Part shown: piece after piece, positions 39,322-48,031 of the stretch
Position numbering within the stretch: position 1 is the first letter of the stretch
Layout: each line of letters opens with the position of its first letter
NCBI RefSeq assembly: GCF_002165775.1
Contig: NZ_NDYP01000004.1
Location: 1-64,000 of the forward strand
Direction: 5' to 3'
From: Campylobacter concisus
GTDB lineage: Bacteria > Campylobacterota > Campylobacteria > Campylobacterales > Campylobacteraceae
Length of the DNA stretch: 64,000 nt
Translations under genes and position numbers: made by a program
The notes under the pieces: model-generated
Told to the model about the DNA's origin: nothing
Databases searched by the model: none
What the model saw: the letters and a program-made list of their open reading frames with translations, nothing else

Positions 39322-39966
39322 TTACATTTTGTCTTTAGTGACGATTAAGAGCATTTTAAATTTATCTTTTATCTTTAATCCGTGTGGTATTTTGCCTGGA
39401 AGCACGATGGTATCGCCTTTTTTGATATCAAAATGTTCATCACCAATAGTTAGCTTCATCTCGCCATCAAGTGCGATAAGTAGTGCATCGCCTGGTGCTG
39501 CGTGAGTTGAGAGCTCTTGGTCTGTGTCAAAACTAAGTAATGACATTGAGCCGTTTTCGTTCTTTACGAGCGTTTTGCTCACGATTTTGCCTTTTTCGTA
39601 TTCGACTGCATCAACTAAGCTAAAAATAGCTGCCTTAGGTAAATGATCTATCATTAAATCCTCCTTAAAATCAATTGAAATATATTTCGTTGGTTCGTTA
39701 AAAACTAGCTTGCGCCACACTTTTTTCTCTATCAGGCAAGCTTGCTCATTGCCTATATGCATCTGCTTTTCGCCGTAGTATAGGCTAGCACCGCCTTCTA
39801 CAACCCATGCGAGGCTATCGCAAAACAGCATCTCATGATCTAGCTCCTCGCCTGTATCAAAAGCAAATACATCGACATGAGCGTTCTCGCAATCAAAAAT
39901 TCTCTTGCTAACAACGCTTTTAGAAATAACCTTTGTGTCAGCATTTAGATTGTAAATTTTACTCAT
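39322..39966 (-). CDS. Bicupin domain protein
   Basis: Soluble protein of 214 residues with two cupin barrels. The first (about 25-100) contains DTGEELDHEMLFCDSLAWVVEGGASLYYG. The second (about 135-210) contains ELSTHAAPGDALLIALDGE and KGDTIVLPGKIPHGLK with metal-type His residues. The ATG at 39966 is preferred over an upstream open start because AAAGGAAG lies just before it. A regulatory or sensing role in metal/small-molecule binding is possible; function is unknown. It stands alone with its own promoter and terminator. Confidence 0.8.
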   Translation of the reverse strand: MSKIYNLNADTKVISKSVVSKRIFDCENAHVDVFAFDTGEELDHEMLFCDSLAWVVEGGASLYYGEKQMHIGNEQACLIEKKVWRKLVFNEPTKYISIDFKEDLMIDHLPKAAIFSLVDAVEYEKGKIVSKTLVKNENGSMSLLSFDTDQELSTHAAPGDALLIALDGEMKLTIGDEHFDIKKGDTIVLPGKIPHGLKIKDKFKMLLIVTKDKM

Positions 39967-39994
39967 TTTTCTTCCTTTCGTAAATTTACACGTC

Positions 39995-40000
39995 ATTGTA
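39995..40000 (-). promoter_or_regulatory. -10 box for the bicupin gene
   Basis: TACAAT on the minus strand about 30 bases before the ATG at 39966. Confidence 0.45.
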
Positions 40001-40142
40001 GTAAAAATTTTTGGACGATTTGTTGATAAGGATTATCTACTGATTCAAAATATAGGTTATCGTTTTTTAAGATAATATTTTAAACATATACCCAATTTTA
40101 CTATAAAAAACAATTTTTGCTATATTTATATATTTTCATATT

Positions 40143-41576
40143 TTAATCAAAATCTAAAATTCCTCTTGAAAGGTCCTTAAAATACTTATCTTTATATACA
40201 TTATGAATTATCTCTCTGTTATCAAATTCAACAATATAGTTGAGAATCTCTTTTAACCTATCGCTAATATCTTCTCGTATAAAAATATCAATAATCTTTC
40301 TAATATTTTTTGCTCGTATAGATTTTCCAATAGATATTGATTCCATTTGATATTTTATTTCGGTCAAAGCAATTTTTATTTGCTCTTCAGTTAGCATCTT
40401 AAATAAGGAATCATAATATCCAACCGCTCCTGGAGATACGCCTTGACAATAAGTTACTTCTCTACCAATTCTACATTCCAAGAAAGTTTTAATAATTTTT
40501 TCCTCTCTATCATTAGGAATATCTGACGGTTGCGAAATATACTTCATAATTTTTTTTGCTATTGGTGGTTCATGGTAGTAATTATCCCATTCATTATGAA
40601 CAGTATGCAAATCATCACATAAGCCACTAATTTCCAAACTTCGCTCCGTCAATGACAAATAAGGTAAACCATCACAGTACTCCAAAAACTTATAAGTTAA
40701 GTCTTCTTTATTCTTTTGAAGATTATTACGAAAAAAAAGCTTCTTTTCGCCTATATCATATTTGATATCATCTCTACAGTATTTCCAAATTTCCTTTGAT
40801 AGTTTAAGAACATTCTCTCTTGCTTCAACACTTGTACTTTCTACAATAAATATACCGAATAATCCACGCAATAAAGTACCTGACATAACTGAAGAAAATT
40901 TTTTAACTTCCTTTCCTATTGTTCCAATCGTTATATCATCCAATAAACTAGTACTCTTTTTTATTTGTTCCACAATTTTTTTTATATGTACAGCTGAACT
41001 AGAAGGCTTATCGTTTATTACTTCTGTTACACATGTTTTTAACCATCCTAATAATTCAAAAGAATTAATATTATATGAATTTGGATGAGATGCACCTATC
41101 TGATTTCTCATATCCAATATGTGACACAATTTTAAGTATACAACACTTGATATCCATTCTAACTTTCTTAGAGTTTCCAACATTGTTTTATCTTTAATTC
41201 CAAGAAGGTCATCTTCATTTTTGTATTGCTCTCTTACTTTATCTGCGACTGCATTATCAAAAAATGTATCAATACCAAAATAGATTATTTTTTGTCGTAA
41301 ACTTATAACTACTTCATTCCAAACATAATTTAACGAAGCATCAAAAAGTCCTATGGCTGCACCTGCAACAAATCTTGACAAATATGTCGCATCTCTTTTT
41401 TGGTTTTCTGGAATGGAATTCATTAATTGCGGCAGCATTTTCATTATGTTTTCACGTTCATCTACTGAAGCAATTATATTTTCAGAGGGTAATCCCAAGT
41501 CATTTAACATTAATTCAAATTTCGTGACTTTCTCAACTAAACTTCCACCACTTTCAACAATCTCAATATTAGACAT
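40143..41576 (-). CDS. Unknown protein with HEPN-like RNase motif (putative defence/abortive infection protein)
   Basis: A 477-residue protein of no recognised named family, mostly helical. Residues 150-170 contain DMRNQIGASHPNSY, with Arg157-Asn158 and His164 spaced as in the R-x4-6-H active site of HEPN ribonucleases found in toxins and abortive infection proteins. About 80 residues of helix precede the motif and a long helical region follows (180-477). The gene and its flanks look more AT-rich than the neighbours, and it sits alone between guaA and the bicupin gene, suggesting acquisition. The ATG follows AAGG, with a TATATT box upstream at 41598-41603. No antitoxin partner is visible beside it. 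Confidence 0.6.
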   Translation of the reverse strand: MSNIEIVESGGSLVEKVTKFELMLNDLGLPSENIIASVDERENIMKMLPQLMNSIPENQKRDATYLSRFVAGAAIGLFDASLNYVWNEVVISLRQKIIYFGIDTFFDNAVADKVREQYKNEDDLLGIKDKTMLETLRKLEWISSVVYLKLCHILDMRNQIGASHPNSYNINSFELLGWLKTCVTEVINDKPSSSAVHIKKIVEQIKKSTSLLDDITIGTIGKEVKKFSSVMSGTLLRGLFGIFIVESTSVEARENVLKLSKEIWKYCRDDIKYDIGEKKLFFRNNLQKNKEDLTYKFLEYCDGLPYLSLTERSLEISGLCDDLHTVHNEWDNYYHEPPIAKKIMKYISQPSDIPNDREEKIIKTFLECRIGREVTYCQGVSPGAVGYYDSLFKMLTEEQIKIALTEIKYQMESISIGKSIRAKNIRKIIDIFIREDISDRLKEILNYIVEFDNREIIHNVYKDKYFKDLSRGILDFD

Positions 41577-41597
41577 TTGTTTACCTTATACAAAAAT

Positions 41598-41603
41598 AAT
41601 ATA
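41598..41603 (-). promoter_or_regulatory. -10 box for the HEPN-like gene
   Basis: TATATT on the minus strand about 22 bases before the ATG, in an AT-rich gap of 197 bases after guaA. The gap also holds two copies of CTAACTCG (41655-41662 and 41720-41727) of unknown meaning. Confidence 0.35.
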
Positions 41604-41773
41604 ATCAATTCATTCATCTTATTAATCAACAGTTTAATAGACATCACACACAAACTAACTCGATTCAGCAAAATTCCATTTTCTATATCTTATACCATAT
41701 ACAAGAAAATTTTATATTCCTAACTCGTTATAATGTATTATTTTCAAGAAATTCATAGCAGAAGCATTTATTG

Positions 41774-43306
41774 CTACTCCCACTCTATCGTTGCGGGCGG
41801 TTTGCTCGAGATATCGTAAACTACGCGGTTTATGCCATTCACCTCGTTTATAATGCGGCGGCTTACATTTTCAAGTAGATCATAAGGGAGCCTTGAAAAG
41901 CTAGCAGTCATGCCATCGCTCGCATCAACCACGCGCACGCACACGGCGTTTTCATAAGTGCGGTTATCCCCCATTACGCCGACTGAATTTACGTTTAAAA
42001 GCACGCAGAATGCCTGCCAAGTTTTGTTGTACCAGCCAGTGCTCTTTAGCTCGTCGCGTAAGATCACGTCAGCTTTGCGAAGTAGTTCAAGGCTTGGTTT
42101 ATTTACTTCACCCATGATACGAATAGCAAGGCCCGGTCCTGGGAAAGGATGACGGAATACTAGATCACGGCTTAATCCGAGCTCAAGACCAAGCTTTCTA
42201 ACCTCATCTTTAAAAATTTCTCTTAGTGGCTCAATTAGCTCAAATGTCATCCAATCAGGCAAGCCGCCAACGTTGTGGTGGCTCTTTATGGTCTTACTTG
42301 AGCCAACGACTGAGCTTTCGATGATATCAGTATAAAGAGTGCCTTGAGCTAGAAATTTCACATCGCCATGCTTTTTAGCCTCTTGCTCAAAAATTTCTAT
42401 AAATATCTCGCCTATGATCTTGCGTTTTTTCTCAGGATCAACGACGCCAGCTAAGCGGCTAAGAAAGATCTCGCTCGCATCTATGCTAACTAGCTCAACA
42501 CCAAGCTTTGTTCTAAATGTAGCTTCAACTTGCTCTTTTTCGTTTGTTCTAAGAAGTCCGTTATCAACAAAGACAAGGATCAAATTTTCAGGCACAGCAG
42601 CCGCTAAAAGTGCCGCGGTCACGGAGCTATCCACGCCGCCACTAACTGCACAAAGCACCTTGTGAGTGCCTACTGTTTTTCTTATCTCTTCTATCTTGTT
42701 TTTAGCAAAGCTTCCCATGTTCCATGTGCTCTCGCAACCACAAATATATTTAGCGAAATTCTTTAGAATTTGCGTGCCGTATTCGCTATGTTGCACCTCT
42801 GCGTGGAACTGGATCGCATAAAATTTTCGTTTATCATCGCCAAAAGCACAATAAGGCGAATTTTCACTAACAGCGATCACTTCAAAGCCCTCTGGCAAGT
42901 CCTTTACATAGTCGCTATGACTCATCCATACGATTTGTTTTGAAGGTGTATCTTTAAATAGTGCATGCTCTTTAATAACGCTAAGCTCAGCCTTGCCATA
43001 CTCTTTTTGATCAGCTGCTAAAACCTCCGCTCCATGCGTGTGAGCAAGTAGCTGCATGCCGTAGCAAACGCCAAGTATAGGGATGTTTAACTCAAAGACG
43101 CCGTTATCGCAAAAATAAGCATCTTTAGCATAAACACTAGCTGGACCGCCACTTAAAATGATACCTTTTGGCTCTTTTGCCTTTATCTCACTAAGCTTTG
43201 CATTAAATGGCAAAATTTCAGTGTAGACACCTTCTTCTCTTAGCCTTCTAGCTATTAGCTGAGTGTATTGCGAACCAAAATCCAAAACTATAATCGTATT
43301 GTTCAT
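41774..43306 (-). CDS. guaA: GMP synthase (glutamine-hydrolysing)
   Basis: Converts XMP to GMP using glutamine. The class I amidotransferase half has [11 protein letters not shown] with the catalytic Cys, and a later [11 protein letters not shown]. The synthetase half begins with the P-loop [14 protein letters not shown] and ends KPPATIEWE, the universal GuaA C-terminus. 510 residues, normal. It follows nhaD by 10 bases on the same strand, so the two may be co-transcribed. Confidence 0.97.
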   Translation of the reverse strand: MNNTIIVLDFGSQYTQLIARRLREEGVYTEILPFNAKLSEIKAKEPKGIILSGGPASVYAKDAYFCDNGVFELNIPILGVCYGMQLLAHTHGAEVLAADQKEYGKAELSVIKEHALFKDTPSKQIVWMSHSDYVKDLPEGFEVIAVSENSPYCAFGDDKRKFYAIQFHAEVQHSEYGTQILKNFAKYICGCESTWNMGSFAKNKIEEIRKTVGTHKVLCAVSGGVDSSVTAALLAAAVPENLILVFVDNGLLRTNEKEQVEATFRTKLGVELVSIDASEIFLSRLAGVVDPEKKRKIIGEIFIEIFEQEAKKHGDVKFLAQGTLYTDIIESSVVGSSKTIKSHHNVGGLPDWMTFELIEPLREIFKDEVRKLGLELGLSRDLVFRHPFPGPGLAIRIMGEVNKPSLELLRKADVILRDELKSTGWYNKTWQAFCVLLNVNSVGVMGDNRTYENAVCVRVVDASDGMTASFSRLPYDLLENVSRRIINEVNGINRVVYDISSKPPATIEWE

Positions 43307-43316
43307 TTATAACCTT

Positions 43317-44705
43317 TTAAAAATAGATATGAAAAATTTCAAACTGCACATACCAAACAATGATCGATACGATATATCCTAGAACCACCATCCAAGCGTA
43401 TTTCATATGTGCACCAAAGGTATAAATTCCTTTTAATTTACCCATTACTCCAACACCAGCTGCTGAACCAAAGCTGATCATCGAACCGCCGATACCAGCA
43501 GTTAGTGTCACTAGTAGCCACTGACTCATCGCCTCGCCTGCATCAGCTCCCATTGCTGGATTTGCTTTTAAAACAGCTGACATAACTGGAACGTTATCAA
43601 CGATCGCTGAAAGGAAGCCAACGCCAATATTTACAGCAGTTGAGCCAAATTTATCATAAAGTGATACAGCGTAATTTAAAAATCCAGCAAAATGAAGAGC
43701 GCCAACTGCAGCTAAAATTCCAAAGAAGAAAAATAGTGTGTTATTTTCGATCTTTGACATATAGTGAAATACATGCATTGGCTCTTCATTTTTGTGAGCT
43801 TTTTTGAAATAGTAAGTATAAAGACTAAGTAGTGAGAAACCAAACATCATTCCCCACATCGCTGGCAAGTGGAAAAGCTGATGCATCATAACTGCACAAA
43901 AGATAGTAAATGCGCCTATAAAAATAACCACTTTACCGCCTTTTTTCATAACCACTTTTGGCTCGTTTGCCACATCAAAATGTGGTGCAGTACTTGGCAC
44001 CACGCGAGAAAGTAAAAATGCCGTTACAAACCAACCTATGATAGATGCTGGGAAAAGTGCAAAAAAGTCGACAAATGGTGCTTTTCCAGCAGCCCAAGCC
44101 ATAAGCGTAGTGATATCGCCAAATGGACTCCATGCCCCACCTGCATTTGCTGCTACGACGATGTTTATTGCGCCAGCCACTAGGAAATTTGTATTATTTC
44201 TATCTATCGTTAGAAGAACGGTTGAAAGAATAAGCGCTGTTGTTAGGTTATCAGCTACTGGGCTTATAAAAAATGCCAAAATACCAGTTAGCCAAAACAG
44301 CTTTCTATAAGTATAGCCTTTTGATACGAGATTATATTTAAGTGCATTAAATACATCTCTTTCGATAAGTGCTTCGATAAAAGTCATCGCCACCATCAAG
44401 AAAAATACGATCTGAGCGATCTCTAAAATCAGGTGATTTACCTCATGTTCAAGCGAATGCACATCCATGCCATTTATAAGCATGTAAACACCGATAAGTA
44501 GGAACATAAATGTACCGATAAAAATAGCAGGTTTTGCTTTATCAATGTGGAAATTTTCTTCCGCTGCTATGAAAAAATATCCAACAACAAAAATTATAAG
44601 CGATAAAATTCCTGCCCATGTAGTAGTTAAGTCAATAGCTGCGGTTTCTCCATCAGCACCAAAAGCCATCGCGAAAAACAAGCCTAGAAGTCCAAAAAAC
44701 CTCAT
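43317..44705 (-). CDS. nhaD: Sodium/proton antiporter NhaD
   Basis: Inner-membrane Na+/H+ antiporter of the NhaD/ion transporter superfamily, 462 residues with about 12-13 membrane segments. The motif ISPVADNLTTALILSTVLL and NIVVAANAGGAWSPFGDITTLMAW are characteristic, as is SAIVDNVPVMSAV late in the protein. An N-terminal signal-like helix precedes ADGETAAIDLTTTW. Contributes to pH and sodium homeostasis. The ATG follows AAGGAGAGT. A TAATAT-like box about 35 bases upstream may be its promoter. Confidence 0.93.
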   Translation of the reverse strand: MRFFGLLGLFFAMAFGADGETAAIDLTTTWAGILSLIIFVVGYFFIAAEENFHIDKAKPAIFIGTFMFLLIGVYMLINGMDVHSLEHEVNHLILEIAQIVFFLMVAMTFIEALIERDVFNALKYNLVSKGYTYRKLFWLTGILAFFISPVADNLTTALILSTVLLTIDRNNTNFLVAGAINIVVAANAGGAWSPFGDITTLMAWAAGKAPFVDFFALFPASIIGWFVTAFLLSRVVPSTAPHFDVANEPKVVMKKGGKVVIFIGAFTIFCAVMMHQLFHLPAMWGMMFGFSLLSLYTYYFKKAHKNEEPMHVFHYMSKIENNTLFFFFGILAAVGALHFAGFLNYAVSLYDKFGSTAVNIGVGFLSAIVDNVPVMSAVLKANPAMGADAGEAMSQWLLVTLTAGIGGSMISFGSAAGVGVMGKLKGIYTFGAHMKYAWMVVLGYIVSIIVWYVQFEIFHIYF

Positions 44706-44820
44706 TATACTCTCCTTGTAGAATAAAAAATCTTGGTATATTACTTAAATGAGCCTAAAAATTAGGTTAGTTAAAATTATTAAGCTTACATTACATTTTT
44801 ATTTAAATACGAAAATTTTA

Positions 44821-44988
44821 CTAGATTTTGTTTATCTTGTCAGTTTTCTTTTCTTTTACGGGAGCATTTCCATAAAATGGATCATCTTTATAGCCACAAC
44901 CGCTAAATGCAAAAAGAGTAAAAATTAAAATAAAAGATGATAAGATAAGCCCATGAAAAACGCTAAATTTTTGATAAATACTATTCAC
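44821..44988 (-). CDS. Small lipoprotein, LptM-like (55 residues)
   Basis: A short gene missed by length cut-offs. GTG start with AAAGGA five bases before it, then MNSIYQKFSVFHG, a hydrophobic signal (LILSSFILIFTLFAFSG) and a lipobox Cys31, then CGYKDDPFYGNAPVKEKK to a TAG. The C-G-x-K/Y-D/G-P-x-Y pattern after the lipid-bearing Cys resembles LptM (YifL), a small lipoprotein that assists LptD maturation. The first 36 bases overlap head-to-head with the divergent DUF721-like gene. Confidence 0.65.
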   Translation of the reverse strand: MNSIYQKFSVFHGLILSSFILIFTLFAFSGCGYKDDPFYGNAPVKEKKTDKINKI

Positions 44989-45468
44989 GAAAATCCTTTG
45001 TATAAAGAAAAATTAAGCATGGCAAATGAGTGCCAACAGCTTTTAGAGCTTATGGGGAAAGCAAAACGATTTTATATAGCTTTTTGCTACGTTAGAGAAG
45101 GTGTTTTGACCTTTGTTCTTACTCATCCCACTGGGCTTTTAGAGCTTAGGCGTGATAGTAGTATAAATGATATAAAAAGGTTATTAAAAACCTTTTGCAA
45201 TTTTAATAAAAATAGCGTTTTTAACAGCATTCTTACTCCAAAACCTATTAATGAAATCAACTATACAAAAAACAAAAAAGAAGAAAATATAAGATTTGTC
45301 GTGAGCAAATTTTTAAAATTTTTTAATCAAAAAGAGCAAAGTGCCATCTTTTATGCACCAGCTAGCAAAGGTGAGTTTAAAAATTTAGCAAAAGACGAGC
45401 AAATACACCAAAAATTTGAAGAGCTAAGAGAAATTTTGCTCAAGAAAAATGAGCAGGCAAGATGCTAA
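44953..45468 (+). CDS. DUF721/DciA-like protein
   Basis: A 171-residue protein. The N-terminal half (about 20-85) has the pattern ECQQLLELMGKAKRFYIAFCYVREGVLTFVLTHPTGLLEL, like the KH-type DUF721 domain of DciA helicase loaders, but the resemblance is weak. The C-terminal part is Lys-rich and variable. The gene overlaps uvrC by 7 bases; I recall a similar short gene next to uvrC in Helicobacter. Its start region overlaps the divergent lipoprotein gene by 36 bases. Confidence 0.6.
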   Translation: MKNAKFLINTIHENPLYKEKLSMANECQQLLELMGKAKRFYIAFCYVREGVLTFVLTHPTGLLELRRDSSINDIKRLLKTFCNFNKNSVFNSILTPKPINEINYTKNKKEENIRFVVSKFLKFFNQKEQSAIFYAPASKGEFKNLAKDEQIHQKFEELREILLKKNEQARC

Positions 45469-47279
45469 TAGACGAGATCAGAACGCTTCCAAACGAGCCT
45501 GGCGTATATCAGTATTTTGACGCACAAAATAGGCTCTTATACGTTGGCAAGGCCAAAATTTTAAAAAATAGGGTCAAAAGCTACTTTAAATTTACCCCAA
45601 GCCTAGCTCCGGCTGAAAAACTAAGCCCTAGAATTTCAAAGATGATAAGCGAGGCGGTGCATCTTGAATACATCGTCACGCCAAGCGAAGCAGATGCTCT
45701 AATACTTGAAAATTCTTTCATCAAGCAGCTTAAGCCAAAATACAACATCTTGCTTCGTGACGACAAGACCTATCCTTATATCTTTATAAATTTAAATGAT
45801 GATTTTCCAAGATTTGAGATCACTAGAAAGGTGGTAAAAGGCTCGAATATCCGCTATTTTGGGCCATATTTTAGTGGAGCTAGCGAGCTGCTTGAGGCAC
45901 TTTATCTAAATTTCAACCTCGTTCAGAAAAAATCCTGCATCAAAGGCAAAAAAGCCTGCCTTTTTTATCAGCTAAAACGCTGCTATGCCCCATGCGAGGG
46001 CAAAATTTCAAAAGAAAACTACGCTAAGATCGTAAACGAAGCTATCGCGGCCTTACAAAATCCAAATTTGCTCATCGCTCGCCTTGAAGAGCTCATGCTA
46101 AACTACGCCAAGGCCGAAGACTACGAGCAAGCAGCCGCTACTAGAGATAAGATACAAACACTTAAAAATATGCAAACAAAGGTTGAAGTTGATCTTGCTA
46201 AGCTTGAGGACTTTGAGGCCTACTCGGTCGCTTGTGTGCATGATATGATCTGTGCGGTGAGATTTAGCGTGCAAAATGGCAAGATAACTGGCGTAAAAAC
46301 TGACATCACGCAGGCCAAAAACGCTCAAAAAGATGAGATAAACGAAGCTTATAAGCAGGCTATTTTAAAAAGCTTCATAGCTGGACAGCCGATAATTAGC
46401 ACCAAAATTTATGTGCATGAGAGCTTTGAAGATAGTGAGCTGGTGGAGGAAATTTTAAACGAGAGATTTGGACGTAAATTTAGCATCACATGCCCAAAGA
46501 TAGGCGATAAGCGTAAAATTTGTGAGATCGCTACCAAAAACGCTGAAGTTAGCATTGAAAAATATCTAAAAACGCACGATAACGTGCTATTAAACGAGAT
46601 AAAAGAGTACTTTGACCTAGCTCACACGCCTTACGTGGTCGAGGCTTACGACAACTCGCACCTTTTTGGCGAGGCAAGTGTCGGAGCGATGGTGCGCTAT
46701 GAGCATGGCGAGTGGGCGAAGCAAAACTACCGCCATATGCACCTAAGCTCTAAAAACGACTACGATCAGATGAAAGAGAGTTTGACAGCCAGAGCACTTA
46801 GATTTGACAAGCTTAGCCCGCCTGATATTTGGGTCATTGATGGTGGTGAAGTGCTTTTAAATTTAGCCTGTGAAATTTTAGCGAGCAGTGGCGCAAACGT
46901 CGATGTGATAGCCATTTCAAAAGAAAAGATAGACGCCAAAGCTCACCGCGCAAAAGGCGAGGCAAAGGATAAAATTTACACAAAAAGTGGTAGCTTTAGC
47001 CTAAGCACGAGCGATAAAAAGCTTCAGTTTTTCCAAAAAATGCGTGATGAAAGCCATAGATTTGTCATTAGCTTTCACAGAAAAACAAGGCAGAAAAACG
47101 ATATGCAAAGATCAATTCTAAAGCAAGCTGGCGTTTCTGAGGGCAGTATCGCGAAATTAATCAGCTTTTACGGAAGTTTTGATAAAATCAGCGAAGCGAA
47201 TTTAGACGAAGTGGCAAAAATAACAAATAAAAGCGTAGCAGAAAAGCTTGCAGTACTCAAAGAAGGAAATTTGAAGTGA
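45462..47279 (+). CDS. uvrC: Excinuclease ABC subunit C
   Basis: Makes both incisions in nucleotide excision repair. The N-terminal GIY-YIG nuclease domain has GVYQYFDAQNRLLYVGKAK. A UVR/UvrB-binding helix pair (AEDYEQAAATRDKIQTLKNM) follows, then the RNase H-like nuclease (VEAYDNSHLFGEASVGAMV, DIWVIDGGEVLLN) and a C-terminal helix-hairpin-helix (LKQAGVSEGSIAKLISFYG). 605 residues, normal. Its stop overlaps the GTG of the PAS gene. Confidence 0.96.
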   Translation: MLIDEIRTLPNEPGVYQYFDAQNRLLYVGKAKILKNRVKSYFKFTPSLAPAEKLSPRISKMISEAVHLEYIVTPSEADALILENSFIKQLKPKYNILLRDDKTYPYIFINLNDDFPRFEITRKVVKGSNIRYFGPYFSGASELLEALYLNFNLVQKKSCIKGKKACLFYQLKRCYAPCEGKISKENYAKIVNEAIAALQNPNLLIARLEELMLNYAKAEDYEQAAATRDKIQTLKNMQTKVEVDLAKLEDFEAYSVACVHDMICAVRFSVQNGKITGVKTDITQAKNAQKDEINEAYKQAILKSFIAGQPIISTKIYVHESFEDSELVEEILNERFGRKFSITCPKIGDKRKICEIATKNAEVSIEKYLKTHDNVLLNEIKEYFDLAHTPYVVEAYDNSHLFGEASVGAMVRYEHGEWAKQNYRHMHLSSKNDYDQMKESLTARALRFDKLSPPDIWVIDGGEVLLNLACEILASSGANVDVIAISKEKIDAKAHRAKGEAKDKIYTKSGSFSLSTSDKKLQFFQKMRDESHRFVISFHRKTRQKNDMQRSILKQAGVSEGSIAKLISFYGSFDKISEANLDEVAKITNKSVAEKLAVLKEGNLK

Positions 47280-48031
47280 TAATATACGATGAAAATTTAA
47301 AAATATCTGCGATAACGCAAGATTCACTTGAGCTATTGGGTTTTGATAGTTTAGATGACTTTTTGTTGCAATACAAAGATATAAGCGAGCTAGTCATAAC
47401 AAGCCAGGAAAGTACAAACTACAGCTTCTTGGAATTTTTACAAAATACGAAAGATAATAGTGCTAGAGTAAATTTAAAAAGAAAAGATGGTGGTGCGATC
47501 TTACTAGAAGCGAGATTGCAAAATGCTATTTTAAAAAATGGTGAAAAATTTTTTATCGTGCTTTTAGAGAAGCAAGACATAATAAACAACCAAAATCTAA
47601 TAGCAGCAGTAAAAGTAAAACCTACACTAAGACTGCCTGTTTTTAAACTAAACGCATGGTATCTTTTTGATACACAGACACAATCACTTATCGATGATTC
47701 CTGGTTTGAAACATCACTTAAAATACTAAATTTAAATAAAAAAGATTTTGCATCCTATTTAAATATCTTTTTACACAACGCAAGAGAAATTCTTATCCAA
47801 ATCCAATCAGCCATAATCGCAAAAGACGAGATAATGCTCAAAAAATATGTAGATGAGATAAGAGAGGCTGCATTAAATTTAAAGCTTAATAATCTAGCAA
47901 ATGAGCTTAATGCTCTTTTAGATAACAATCAAAATGGAAAGATGAAAGAGATGTCTCTTTTTACCAAAAGACTAATTGAGATAGAAAATATCGTCAAAAA
48001 ATATAGCAAAAAGAGTATCCATGAAAAATAA
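47276..48031 (+). CDS. PAS-domain protein with helical C-terminus
   Basis: 251 residues, no membrane segment. The N-terminal 100 residues look like a PAS domain (LELLGFDSLDDFLLQYKDI, ARVNLKRKDGGAILLEARL). The C-terminal part (about 150-250) is helical and includes LHNAREILIQIQSAIIAKDE, faintly like an Hpt domain but without a convincing phosphorylatable His context. It starts with GTG overlapping the uvrC stop and overlaps the next gene by 11 bases, so it is probably a partner of the degenerate kinase downstream. Function unknown. Confidence 0.65.
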   Translation: MIIYDENLKISAITQDSLELLGFDSLDDFLLQYKDISELVITSQESTNYSFLEFLQNTKDNSARVNLKRKDGGAILLEARLQNAILKNGEKFFIVLLEKQDIINNQNLIAAVKVKPTLRLPVFKLNAWYLFDTQTQSLIDDSWFETSLKILNLNKKDFASYLNIFLHNAREILIQIQSAIIAKDEIMLKKYVDEIREAALNLKLNNLANELNALLDNNQNGKMKEMSLFTKRLIEIENIVKKYSKKSIHEK

